From an uncultured Bellilinea sp. (GTDB lineage Bacteria > Chloroflexota > Anaerolineae > Anaerolineales > Anaerolineaceae): a stretch of DNA of 52,260 nt. The notes beneath the pieces were generated by a model. That model saw nothing but the letters and a program-made list of their open reading frames with translations. It was not told where the DNA came from and ran no database searches. Shown piece after piece: positions 1-8,024 of this stretch (position 1 is the stretch's first letter; every line of letters starts with the position of its first letter). A program made the position numbers and the translations under genes. The stretch covers positions 1 to 52,260 of the forward strand of contig CALHYE010000016.1 of NCBI GenBank assembly GCA_938040735.1. Direction: 5' to 3'.

Positions 1-1047
1 CTGGTGAAACAGGTCGTGGATCAGTTGAAAAACACGGGTATGCAGGTCGAACTATTCGATCAAGTCTTGCCCGATCCGGATTTAGAAACGGTGAAAATCG
101 GCGCCCAACGCATGCTTGACTTTCAACCGGATTGGATTGTGGCGGTTGGGGGAGGTTCGGTGATTGATGCGGCTAAGGGGATGTGGGTTTTGTATGCGCG
201 GCCGGATGTTCAGCCGGATGCGATCAACCCGATTGAAATCTATGGGTTGCGCCAAAAAGCCCGTCTGGTGGCTATTCCCACCACCTCCGGCACGGGCGCC
301 GAAGTTACCTGGGCGGTTGTGCTGTCGGATCATCCATCACGCCGAAAATTGGGCTTGGGCAGCCGCGAGGTTATTCCAGACATTGCGATTATTGACCCTC
401 AACTTATCAAGGATTTACCCCCTCAAATTTCTGCCGATACCGGCTTGGATGCCTTGACTCATGCCATTGAAGGCTTTACCTCGACCTATCACAATGATTT
501 TACCGATGGGTTGTGTCTGCATGCCGCAAAGATGATTTTCGAAAACTTACCTAAAGCCTGTCGGGGCGATTATCCGGCCAAAGAGAAGATGCACTACGCA
601 GCAACAATTGCCGGTCTTGGATTTGGTAATTCGATGGCAGCCCTGGCTCATGGGTTAGGCCATGCCCTCGGAGCGGTCTTTCGAGTACCGCACGGCCGGG
701 CGGTAGCTTTGTTTCTGCCTTACACAATAGAATATTGCGCTAACGCGCCCGAAGGGGGGACGCGCTACCTGGATTTGAGCCGATTTTTAGGTTTGCCGGC
801 CGAAAACGAAAAACAAGCTGCTGTAATTTTGGCTGCAAAAGTTCGGGAATTAGAAGAGGCTCTATTTCAGCCGCTTTGTATTACCGATTTGGGGGTTGAT
901 CGGCCTGCTTTGGAAGCGGAGATGGAGCGATTGGTTGAAAATGCCTTGAATGATACTCAAACGATTATGTCCACCCGAATACCAGATTACGATGATCTCC
1001 GTCAGTTGTATTATTATGCCTATGAAGGGAAAAACATTGATTTTTAG
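1..1047 (+). CDS. Iron-containing alcohol dehydrogenase, 5'-truncated by window edge
   Basis: This is the C-terminal ~348 residues of a group III metal-dependent alcohol dehydrogenase, which oxidises or reduces alcohols/aldehydes with NAD(P). The reading frame is open from base 1, and the visible protein begins just before the dinucleotide-binding part, so roughly 30-50 N-terminal residues lie upstream. Seen: the GGGSVID nucleotide-binding loop, the TTSGTGAEVT segment, and all four family metal ligands (Asp and His in TGLDALTH, His in AHGLGHALG, His in PHGRA). The next gene starts 13 bases downstream on the same strand and encodes aldehyde:ferredoxin oxidoreductase, so the pair probably takes an alcohol through its aldehyde to the acid. 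The substrate cannot be read from the sequence. Confidence 0.93.
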   Translation: MVKQVVDQLKNTGMQVELFDQVLPDPDLETVKIGAQRMLDFQPDWIVAVGGGSVIDAAKGMWVLYARPDVQPDAINPIEIYGLRQKARLVAIPTTSGTGAEVTWAVVLSDHPSRRKLGLGSREVIPDIAIIDPQLIKDLPPQISADTGLDALTHAIEGFTSTYHNDFTDGLCLHAAKMIFENLPKACRGDYPAKEKMHYAATIAGLGFGNSMAALAHGLGHALGAVFRVPHGRAVALFLPYTIEYCANAPEGGTRYLDLSRFLGLPAENEKQAAVILAAKVRELEEALFQPLCITDLGVDRPALEAEMERLVENALNDTQTIMSTRIPDYDDLRQLYYYAYEGKNIDF

Positions 1048-1060
1048 GGAGTGAACATTT

Positions 1061-2890
1061 ATGTTCGGAAAAATGGTCAAAATCAACTTGAGCAACCGCC
1101 AAATCCGGCGGGAGCAAATACCTCCCGAGTGGATCGAAGGTTTTATTGGGGCTTCCGGTTTGGCGGCAAGGCTTTTATGGGACGTGTTGGATCGCGATCG
1201 TTCGCCACTTGCCCCGGAGAATCCGTTATTATTTGCCACTGGGCCGCTCACCGGCACCGGCGGCCCAACCACCGGGCGCTTCACAATTTGCGGGCGTTCA
1301 CCGCAAACGGGCTGGTGGGGAGAGTCGAATATCGGCGGATTTGTCGGGCCGGAATTGCGTTATGCCGGGATTGATTATTTATGGATTGAAGGCGCTTCTG
1401 ATAGTCCGGTTTATCTCTGGATTTATAATGACCAGATCGAATTACGGTCTGCTGAACATTTATGGGGTAAAGCGGATACTTACCAGACTCAGGAAATGAT
1501 TCGTCAGGAAGTTGGCGTGCCTCAGGCAAAGGTTGCCTGCATCGGTCTGGCTGGTGAAAATTTGGTGCCATTTGCCGGTATTCTCTCTGACCATGGCAGG
1601 CTGGCTGCTCGAACCGGCATGGGGGCATTGATGGGCTCGAAGAGGTTGAAAGCAGTTGCTGTTCGGGGAACCCACCGGTTGACCCTGGGGCGAGATGAAG
1701 AATACCGAAAGTTGAGAGTGGCTTCAAACAAACGGCTGCTGGATCAAAACATGACAGCGGTGCTTCGCTCCACCGGTACATCCGGCGGTGCGGAGTATTT
1801 ACAATATCTTGGAGATATGCCGCAAAAGTATTGGACGGCGGCGAAATTTGAGGGAGCTGACCGCATCAGCGGGGCGACCATGGCCGAAACGATCTTGAAA
1901 GGCACCACTGCCTGTCAGGGTTGTGTGATTTCCTGCGGTCGTGAAGTAGAGGTTAAACAAGGAAGTTATCCAACGGATGGAGTTGTAAAAGGTCCGGAGT
2001 ATGAGACAATCTGTTCTTTCGGTTCGCAATTGATGGTGGATGATCTGGCGGCAATTACAGCGTTGGGAAATCTTTGCGACCGGTTGGGAATGGACACGAT
2101 CACAGCAGGAAATGTGATCGCCTTGGCGTATTTGTTATACGATCAAGGCAAACTTACAACGCAGGATAGCGGAGGGGTACAGCTTCGCTGGGGTGATCCT
2201 GAGCCATGTTTTTCTTTACTACACCAAATAGCCAAAAAGGAAGGATTGGGTAATTTGCTTGCTCAGGGCAGTAAGGCGTTAGCCGCCGCCTATGGTGAAG
2301 AAGATTTAGCTGTGCAGGTGAATGGGCTGGATGTTGCCATGCATGACCCCCGCGCATTTTCGGGACAGGCGTTAGTCTATGTGACTTCGCCGCGAGGCGC
2401 GTGTCACAACCAGAGCGATTATTTCAATGTTGGGTTGGGGGGTACGGTGGAGGAAATCGGAATCCGATTTACCGACCGATTTAGTCCCGAGGGCAAAGGA
2501 GCTCAGGTAGCCCGTCATCAACACTGGCGGACAGTTTGCAATAGTCTAACGACCTGCTTTTTCGCGGTTGTTTCCCCGCTGGAAGTTTTAGATCTGCTAA
2601 ACGCCGCCATGGATTGGGATTGGGACCTGGCGACCATGCTAAAAGCCGGTGAGCGGGCGTGGAATATGAAGCGACTGTATAACTTGAAACTGGGCTGGAA
2701 ACCAGAACATGAAAAACTACCGAAGTTGCTGCTCCAAGCCCTTATGGATGGCGGTCAGGAAGGCAATATTCCCGACCTTCGTACCATGCTGGAGGAATAT
2801 TATCAATGCAGCGGCTGGGATAGAACGAGCGGATATCCTCTTCCCTGGAAATTGGAAGAGTTGGGCTTGAAAGATCTGGTTGATGGATAA
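1061..2890 (+). CDS. aor: Aldehyde:ferredoxin oxidoreductase (tungstopterin enzyme)
   Basis: The 609-residue protein has the usual length and order of the AOR family, which oxidises aldehydes to carboxylic acids while reducing ferredoxin, using a tungsten (or molybdenum) bis-pterin and one [4Fe-4S] cluster in the cytoplasm. Cluster ligands are visible as C285, C288 and C292 (CxxCxxxC) with a fourth at C499. The N-terminal pterin-binding domain has the family pattern around GGFVGPELRYAG (residues 92-103), followed by the GPEYETICSFGS and LCDRLGMDT segments and the HDPRAFSGQALVY stretch near 428. The ATG at 1061 is preceded by AGGGAG about 8 bases upstream. It follows the alcohol dehydrogenase by 13 bases and is probably co-transcribed. 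Presence of this oxygen-sensitive enzyme type suggests an anaerobe. Confidence 0.95.
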   Translation: MFGKMVKINLSNRQIRREQIPPEWIEGFIGASGLAARLLWDVLDRDRSPLAPENPLLFATGPLTGTGGPTTGRFTICGRSPQTGWWGESNIGGFVGPELRYAGIDYLWIEGASDSPVYLWIYNDQIELRSAEHLWGKADTYQTQEMIRQEVGVPQAKVACIGLAGENLVPFAGILSDHGRLAARTGMGALMGSKRLKAVAVRGTHRLTLGRDEEYRKLRVASNKRLLDQNMTAVLRSTGTSGGAEYLQYLGDMPQKYWTAAKFEGADRISGATMAETILKGTTACQGCVISCGREVEVKQGSYPTDGVVKGPEYETICSFGSQLMVDDLAAITALGNLCDRLGMDTITAGNVIALAYLLYDQGKLTTQDSGGVQLRWGDPEPCFSLLHQIAKKEGLGNLLAQGSKALAAAYGEEDLAVQVNGLDVAMHDPRAFSGQALVYVTSPRGACHNQSDYFNVGLGGTVEEIGIRFTDRFSPEGKGAQVARHQHWRTVCNSLTTCFFAVVSPLEVLDLLNAAMDWDWDLATMLKAGERAWNMKRLYNLKLGWKPEHEKLPKLLLQALMDGGQEGNIPDLRTMLEEYYQCSGWDRTSGYPLPWKLEELGLKDLVDG

Positions 2891-3018
2891 TCAAACCAGA
2901 ATAATATTCGAATTTCCCTGCTGGGTAGGATTCAACGAAATGGCTTGCGGCTGAACCGCTCTGGACTTGGTTTCGGACTTTACACAAGTCAATAAAAGGA
3001 TTCTGGTCTGAGGTCAAT

Positions 3019-3342
3019 TTATTTCCTTCGAGTGTTCTCCTCGATGTCCATCAGCAAATAGATGCCTTCGGAGATAGCTTGAAGGGTGACAAACAAGAAC
3101 AAGCCCGGAATCAAAATCAAGAAAGCCTGGACAAGGGTAGGCACTAATTCGATAAACAGGTTGGCGGAGGATTGAGTGATAGTCACAAAAATTGCGCTAA
3201 TAAAAAAAACCAGAAACAAACCCGATATAATTAATACTACCCACGAGAGAATATTTGCCCAATTGGCGACTCGAATCATGCGTTGCGGTCGGTGATATAG
3301 ATCATTCATTTCAACTTCGGGGGTTTCGGCATTTTCAGACAT
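3019..3342 (-). CDS. Small two-TM membrane protein of unknown function
   Basis: A 107-residue protein with a charged N-terminus (about 30 residues), two hydrophobic segments (roughly residues 33-57 and 68-90) and a short charged tail. I do not recognise a family; it resembles the small uncharacterised integral-membrane proteins common in Anaerolineae. The frame extends upstream to a TTG at 3366, but the ATG at 3342 is preferred because AAAGGAGC lies about 8 bases before it. It is convergent with the AOR gene and divergent from the oxidoreductase at 3477. No regulatory clue was seen. Confidence 0.7.
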   Translation of the reverse strand: MSENAETPEVEMNDLYHRPQRMIRVANWANILSWVVLIISGLFLVFFISAIFVTITQSSANLFIELVPTLVQAFLILIPGLFLFVTLQAISEGIYLLMDIEENTRRK

Positions 3343-3476
3343 GGACTGTTGCTCCTTTGTTCGCAAGATACCTTTATTTTATTCTGGTTTACGAGTGAGA
3401 TCTCCATCGGAATTGAACTATTTGTTGAATAAATGGTTGTGCTAGAATTTCTTCATCTCATTTTGGAGAAACAGCA

Positions 3477-4874
3477 ATGAAACCAGTACGGGCCGTATTA
3501 ATTGGTGCGGGCCAGCGCGGGGCAGAAGCCTATGCGCCGTATGCGTTGAGGCATCCGGAGCAGCTCAAGTTTGTGGCAGTAGCCGAACCAAATGAGGAAC
3601 GCCGGCGGAGATTTGCGACTGTCCATGCCATCCCTGAGGAACGCTGCTATGAAAGTTGGCAAGACTTAATGGAACAACCCCAACTGGGGGAAGCCGCAAT
3701 CATCGCCACTCAGGATTGGCTGCATACCCAGCCGGCGCTTGCCGCAATGAACAAAGGGTATCACGTTCTGCTCGAAAAGCCAATGGCAACCAGTTTGGAG
3801 GAATGCGAACAACTGGTTGAGGTGAGTGAAAGGAATGAGCGGCAATTACACATCTGTCATGTGCTGCGCTACACGCAACATGCACGGAAAATGCGCGAGA
3901 TTGTTCAATCCGGCATATTGGGAGAAATTATTGATGTAGATCACCGCGAAAACGTTTCCTTCTGGCACATGGCTCATTCCTATGTCAGGGGCAATTGGAG
4001 GAATAGTCACCAATCCAGCCCAATGATTCTGGCGAAATGCTGTCATGATCTGGATATTTTACCGTGGATCTTGGGACAACGCCCGGTCATGCTGAGCAGC
4101 AAAGGAGAATTGACACATTTTCGGGCGGATAAAGCACCGGTTAAAACTCCAGAACGGTGTGTCGAAGATTGTCCGATAGAGAGAGAGTGTCCTTACTCGG
4201 CTATCCACATCTATGTGGAAATGCTGCCATTCTGGTACTCGTATAGTCAAACATGCACCAATTCCTTTAATAAAATCATTATTGAGACCTGGATGAAAAA
4301 ACCGGCATTGATACGGACTTTTTCACACATTTTCCCTTTCCTGAAACAGGTTAGCGAATACAATGGCTGGCCGCTAACCGTGCTTGCCCATGACCCGACA
4401 CCCGAAAAAATTGAGGAAGCCATCCGGAACGGCCCTTACGGCAGGTGTGTTTACCACTGCGATAATGATGTGGTGGATCATCAAGTGGTCAGTATGCAAT
4501 TTGAAGAAGGAACGACCGTGACCTTGACCATGCATGGTCATTCTCATGTCGAACACCGTTCGACCAGAATTGAGGGGACAAGAGGAAGATTGATGGGAGT
4601 GCTTGGAAATGGCGGCGGTTGGATTTTGGTTGAGGAACATCGCAGCCGAAAAAAGAGTTATATAGATACGAGCCCGCCGTCGGGCGAGGGGCATGGCGGA
4701 GGTGACAGCCAGTTGATGGCGGAATTCGTTGGCCACGTCCGAGAGGGAGGATATTCGGAATCGGTAAAACGGGCTGCCCGTGAGGCTTTGTTCAGCCACA
4801 GGCTGGCTTTTGCTGCCGAAGAAGCCAGGTTAGAGCAAAAGGTGATTCCCATTAATCCACAGGACTTGAATTAA
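3477..4874 (+). CDS. Gfo/Idh/MocA-family oxidoreductase
   Basis: A 465-residue NAD(P)-dependent dehydrogenase of the glucose-fructose oxidoreductase/inositol dehydrogenase family. The Rossmann fingerprint is near residues 8-14 (LIGAGQRG), the conserved EKP at 100-102 supplies the catalytic lysine, and the HDLD segment at 190-193 supplies the usual second-domain acid/base residues. Between residues 227 and 241 there is a cysteine-rich insert (C228, C232, C238 followed by PYSA), which occurs in a subgroup of this family and may bind a metal. GGAG lies about 8 bases before the ATG. It stands alone between oppositely oriented and riboswitch-controlled genes. The substrate is probably a sugar, inositol or sugar-acid derivative; the exact one is unknown. 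Confidence 0.9.
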   Translation: MKPVRAVLIGAGQRGAEAYAPYALRHPEQLKFVAVAEPNEERRRRFATVHAIPEERCYESWQDLMEQPQLGEAAIIATQDWLHTQPALAAMNKGYHVLLEKPMATSLEECEQLVEVSERNERQLHICHVLRYTQHARKMREIVQSGILGEIIDVDHRENVSFWHMAHSYVRGNWRNSHQSSPMILAKCCHDLDILPWILGQRPVMLSSKGELTHFRADKAPVKTPERCVEDCPIERECPYSAIHIYVEMLPFWYSYSQTCTNSFNKIIIETWMKKPALIRTFSHIFPFLKQVSEYNGWPLTVLAHDPTPEKIEEAIRNGPYGRCVYHCDNDVVDHQVVSMQFEEGTTVTLTMHGHSHVEHRSTRIEGTRGRLMGVLGNGGGWILVEEHRSRKKSYIDTSPPSGEGHGGGDSQLMAEFVGHVREGGYSESVKRAAREALFSHRLAFAAEEARLEQKVIPINPQDLN

Positions 4875-4945
4875 TAAACCTTGGAAATTTTTTATAAAAG
4901 CAGACTTTGATGAATTATTGACTATAACAGTTAAAAAAATAAGAC

Positions 4946-4973
4946 TTGTATTCGTTTGTATTTATTGTAAAAT
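4946..4973 (+). promoter_or_regulatory. Probable sigma-A promoter of the riboswitch-subtilase unit
   Basis: TTGTAT (4946-4951) and TAAAAT (4968-4973) are separated by 16 bases in an A+T-rich stretch. Initiation near 4980 would place the c-di-GMP aptamer about 25-30 bases into the transcript. This is pattern recognition only. Confidence 0.5.
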
Positions 4974-5006
4974 AAATAAAGAAAGTCAACGTATTTTCCC
5001 AAACAA

Positions 5007-5092
5007 ATACTTGAAAAGGGCAAACTCATTGCGAGATGAGGGCGCAAAGTTATGGGTCTGAATTGTTCAGACCGCCAGACTGCCGAAAGTAT
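5007..5092 (+). promoter_or_regulatory. Cyclic di-GMP class I (GEMM-I) riboswitch aptamer
   Basis: The stretch carries the GEMM-I signature. The GGGCAAAC start (5018-5025) is followed by a P2-type hairpin, CTCAT/ATGAG, capped by a GCGA GNRA tetraloop (5031-5034). The conserved GCGCAAAG is at 5042-5049. A second hairpin follows, GGTCTGAA (5055-5062) with TTCAGACC (5066-5073), then the conserved CGCCAGACTGCC (5073-5084). The closing stem P1 pairs ATACTT (5007-5012) and GGCA (5019-5022) with AAGTAT (5087-5092) and TGCC (5081-5084). GEMM-I RNAs bind cyclic di-GMP. The 3' side of P1 is shared with the downstream terminator, so ligand binding should prevent termination and switch the subtilase on. 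Confidence 0.9.
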
Positions 5093-5114
5093 GCGTACCG
5101 TTCGGCAGTTTTTT
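5079..5114 (+). terminator. Intrinsic terminator forming the riboswitch expression platform
   Basis: CTGCCGAA (5080-5087) pairs perfectly with TTCGGCAG (5101-5108) and is followed by six T residues (5109-5114). The left arm is also the 3' strand of the aptamer P1 stem (5081-5092), so the two structures exclude each other. It lies 89 bases before the subtilase ATG. This layout is that of a ligand-induced antitermination (ON) switch. Confidence 0.88.
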
Positions 5115-5202
5115 GCTCAGCATTAAGGGAGGTGATCAGACAAATTAAACCCAAATTTCATCCGGATAGATTCCAAAATTCAAGTTTCGCTGGAGGAGGA
5201 TT

Positions 5203-7791
5203 ATGCTTAAAAAATATTTCTTTTCAGGATTGTTGATTGTAGTTATGCTGGCGGCTTTGATTTCGCCAGCAATTGCCGATGATGGAACGGTTGAACCTTT
5301 ATTCCCGACCTACTCGACGGAAACCGGAGAAATGGTCAATGAAACTCCGAAGCTGTGGTTTGTTGAGTTCAACGGTTCGCCGACGGCAGATGGCGGGCGT
5401 CTAACCACCGTGCGGGCGGAAAAACAAACCTTCCGAATAAGAGCAGAGCGGGCAGGAATGGAATTTAACGAAAGGTTTGCTTTTGACAAATTATGGAATG
5501 GTATTTCAATCGAAATCAGCCCTTCTGAACTGCCCAAGTTATTCCGTATTCCGGGGGTGAAAGCGGTTTATCCGGTTGAAACCTATGTTTTACCAGAGCC
5601 GGTTGAAAACCCCAGCCCAGAATTGGTCAGCGCCCTGGCGATGACCGGGGCAGATGTTGCTCAAAGCGAATTGGGCTTTACCGGTAAAGGGATCAAAGTC
5701 GCAGTAATGGATACGGGTGTTGACTTTGATCATCCGGATTTGGGAGGCTGCTTTGGACCGGGCTGCCGTGTCTTCACCGGTTACGACTTTGTGGGCGATG
5801 CCTTCAACGCCGATCCAAGCAGTCCCGGTTACAACCCCGTTCCTCAACCGGATCCTATCCCGGATGATTGCAACGGACACGGGACGCACGTTGCCGGCAT
5901 TATCGGGGCGAACGGCCAAATTAAGGGCGTCGCGCCCGATGTGAGGTTTGGCGCCTATCGGGTGTTTGGCTGCGAGGGATCAACCACGGCAGATATCATG
6001 CTGATGGCGATGGAACGGGCTTTGGATGATGGGATGCAAGTTCTGAATATGAGCATCGGCTCGGCATTTCAATGGCCGCAATATCCAACTGCTCAGGCGG
6101 CTGACCGGTTAGTCAAGCAAGGAATGGTTGTAGTCGCTTCAATTGGTAACAGTGGCGCTAGCGGTGTATATTCTGCCGGCGCGCCGGGGTTGGGCAATCA
6201 GGTGATTGGAGTCGCATCCTTTGACAACACGGATATTTTCTTGAAACTGTTTTTGATCAGTCCGGATGATACTCCGATTGGTTATGGCGTTGCCTCATCT
6301 GCGCCGGAACCTCCTACATCAGGCACATTCCCAATGGCGCGGACAGGAACGGTAACCTCTTCGGCGGATGCCTGCGATCCTCTGCCAGCCAATAGTCTGG
6401 TTGGAAAAATCGCGTTAATTCGTCGGGGTGGTTGTACTTTCCACCTAAAATCGTTGAACGCAATGAATGCAGGAGCAATTGGGGTGGTTTTGTACAATAA
6501 CAGCGCCGGAAGATTCAGCGCAACGGTGGCGGGGACGCCTGCGATTACCATTCCGGTAGTGACAATTTCCAACACCGAAGGCGCTCTGATTAATGAACGT
6601 CTTGCGAGCGGGGATGTTTACCTGACCTGGACGGAACAAGAAGGCTCCTTCCCCAATCCAACCGGGGGTTTGATTTCATCGTTCAGCTCATACGGATTAT
6701 CGCCTGACTTGAATGTGAAGCCAGATATAGGGGCGCCAGGCGGTTTGATTTACTCCACATTCCCGCTTGAGCAAGGCGGTTATGCAACGCTAAGTGGGAC
6801 TTCGATGGCTTCACCTCACGTGGCCGGCGCTGCGGCTTTGCTTTTGCAGGCACGGCCTAATTTACCTGCCGGTGTTGTGAGAACGATCTTCCAAAATGCG
6901 GCTGACCCCGCATTATGGTGGGGGAATCCGGGACTGGGTTTTCTGGACAATGTTCACCGTCAGGGAGCGGGAATGCTGGATATCCCGCAAGCCATCCTTT
7001 CCACTGTAAAGGTTGAACCATCCAAATTAGCGTTGGGAGAAAGCGAAACAGGGCCGGCCGTCAGGACAATCACCATTGCCAATGAAGGAAATTCTACAAT
7101 GGCCTTCACTTTATCCCATCAGCCTGCATTGGGTACGCATGGGAGTACCTTTAGTCCTTCATTCAATGCAAATTTTGCTTCGGTAACTTTCAGTACAAAT
7201 GAAGTGAGAGTTGCCCCTAAGAGCAAGGTGCGGGTGAATGTCACCATTACTCCCCCGGCAGCCCCGCTGAAAGGGCAATACGGCGGTTACATTGTCTTGA
7301 CTTCTCAAGATGGTAAAGTAAATCGGGTTCCTTATGCCGGTTTCATCGGGGATTATCAATCCATCCAGGTCTTAGCGCCGACTACTTTTAACTTCCCGTG
7401 GTTGGCGTTACTATATGGTGGTAATTTCTACAAACTGGATGATTTGGATTGGTGGTTCTCCATGGAGGGGGATGATATTCCCTACTTCCTGGTTCATTTT
7501 GATCATCAATCTCGCCGATTCAAGATGGAAGTTTATCAGGATTTGGAAAAGGGACCGGATCGTTTCTGGTATAACGCCTATGACGAATCTTATCTGCCGC
7601 GGAACAGCTCTGCTACCGGCTTCTTTGTTTTTCCTTTTGATGGATTTACCTACGCCGGTTCCAGCGTGTTCGAGGTTCCGGATGGAATTTACTATGTTAA
7701 AATTTCCGTCCTCAAGGCGCTGGGAGATCCGAACAATCCCGCTCACTGGGAAACCTGGACTTCACCGCTATTTGAGATTGACCGACCTTAA
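5203..7791 (+). CDS. Secreted S8 subtilisin-family serine protease with PA domain
   Basis: An 862-residue exported peptidase. It has a signal peptide (about residues 1-26, KK then a hydrophobic core ending at A-D-D) and a propeptide-like region (about 45-130). The S8 catalytic domain has D170 (AVMDTGVDFDHPDL), H226 (NGHGTHVAG), oxyanion N316 (SIGNSG) and S534 (SGTSMASPHVAG). A protease-associated domain is inserted at about 375-480, and a beta-rich C-terminal region after about 600 resembles Fn3/immunoglobulin-like modules. No cell-wall anchor or C-terminal TM is seen, so it is probably released or loosely bound and degrades extracellular protein. A strong GGAGGAGG precedes the ATG. Expression should depend on the c-di-GMP riboswitch in its leader. 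Confidence 0.95.
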   Translation: MLKKYFFSGLLIVVMLAALISPAIADDGTVEPLFPTYSTETGEMVNETPKLWFVEFNGSPTADGGRLTTVRAEKQTFRIRAERAGMEFNERFAFDKLWNGISIEISPSELPKLFRIPGVKAVYPVETYVLPEPVENPSPELVSALAMTGADVAQSELGFTGKGIKVAVMDTGVDFDHPDLGGCFGPGCRVFTGYDFVGDAFNADPSSPGYNPVPQPDPIPDDCNGHGTHVAGIIGANGQIKGVAPDVRFGAYRVFGCEGSTTADIMLMAMERALDDGMQVLNMSIGSAFQWPQYPTAQAADRLVKQGMVVVASIGNSGASGVYSAGAPGLGNQVIGVASFDNTDIFLKLFLISPDDTPIGYGVASSAPEPPTSGTFPMARTGTVTSSADACDPLPANSLVGKIALIRRGGCTFHLKSLNAMNAGAIGVVLYNNSAGRFSATVAGTPAITIPVVTISNTEGALINERLASGDVYLTWTEQEGSFPNPTGGLISSFSSYGLSPDLNVKPDIGAPGGLIYSTFPLEQGGYATLSGTSMASPHVAGAAALLLQARPNLPAGVVRTIFQNAADPALWWGNPGLGFLDNVHRQGAGMLDIPQAILSTVKVEPSKLALGESETGPAVRTITIANEGNSTMAFTLSHQPALGTHGSTFSPSFNANFASVTFSTNEVRVAPKSKVRVNVTITPPAAPLKGQYGGYIVLTSQDGKVNRVPYAGFIGDYQSIQVLAPTTFNFPWLALLYGGNFYKLDDLDWWFSMEGDDIPYFLVHFDHQSRRFKMEVYQDLEKGPDRFWYNAYDESYLPRNSSATGFFVFPFDGFTYAGSSVFEVPDGIYYVKISVLKALGDPNNPAHWETWTSPLFEIDRP

Positions 7792-7817
7792 CTCATAATT
7801 ACAGTTAAGTAACTATG

Positions 7818-7852
7818 GACAATCGGTCAGCGCCAATCACTGGCCGATTGTC
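7818..7852 (+). terminator. Stem-loop after the subtilase gene
   Basis: GACAATCGGTCAG (7818-7830) pairs with CTGGCCGATTGTC (7840-7852), a 13-pair stem including one G-T pair, with a 9-base loop, followed by TATTT. The weak T-run makes it a possible rather than certain terminator for the subtilase transcript. Confidence 0.55.
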
Positions 7853-7971
7853 TATTTAAAAGCCTCATCATTTGGGGAGGTCAAAATTAGATTGATGACT
7901 GAGCCGTACTTTGGAAAAGAGGATTATTCTATGGGTAGATAATCCTCCAGAGAAAAATTTTCCTCCTTCAT

Positions 7972-8008
7972 CAAAACAAGACCGGCCTGGACAATCGGTC
8001 TTGTTTTG
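7972..8008. terminator. Bidirectional terminator between subtilase and sua5
   Basis: CAAAACAAGACCG (7972-7984) and CGGTCTTGTTTTG (7996-8008) form a perfect 13-pair stem with an 11-base loop. The A-tract/T-tract at the stem base can act on both strands, which fits its position between convergent genes. Confidence 0.8.
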
Positions 8009-8024
8009 GATTCCATCGGGGTGA

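Noticed and set aside
2892-3007. Inverted repeat ACCAGAAT/ATTCTGGT after the AOR gene
   Set aside because: Eight bases with a loop of about 100 bases; no T-run and no supporting context.
5036-5236. 66-residue plus-strand frame before the subtilase
   Set aside because: It runs across the c-di-GMP aptamer and terminator, has no ribosome site, and ends inside the subtilase coding region.
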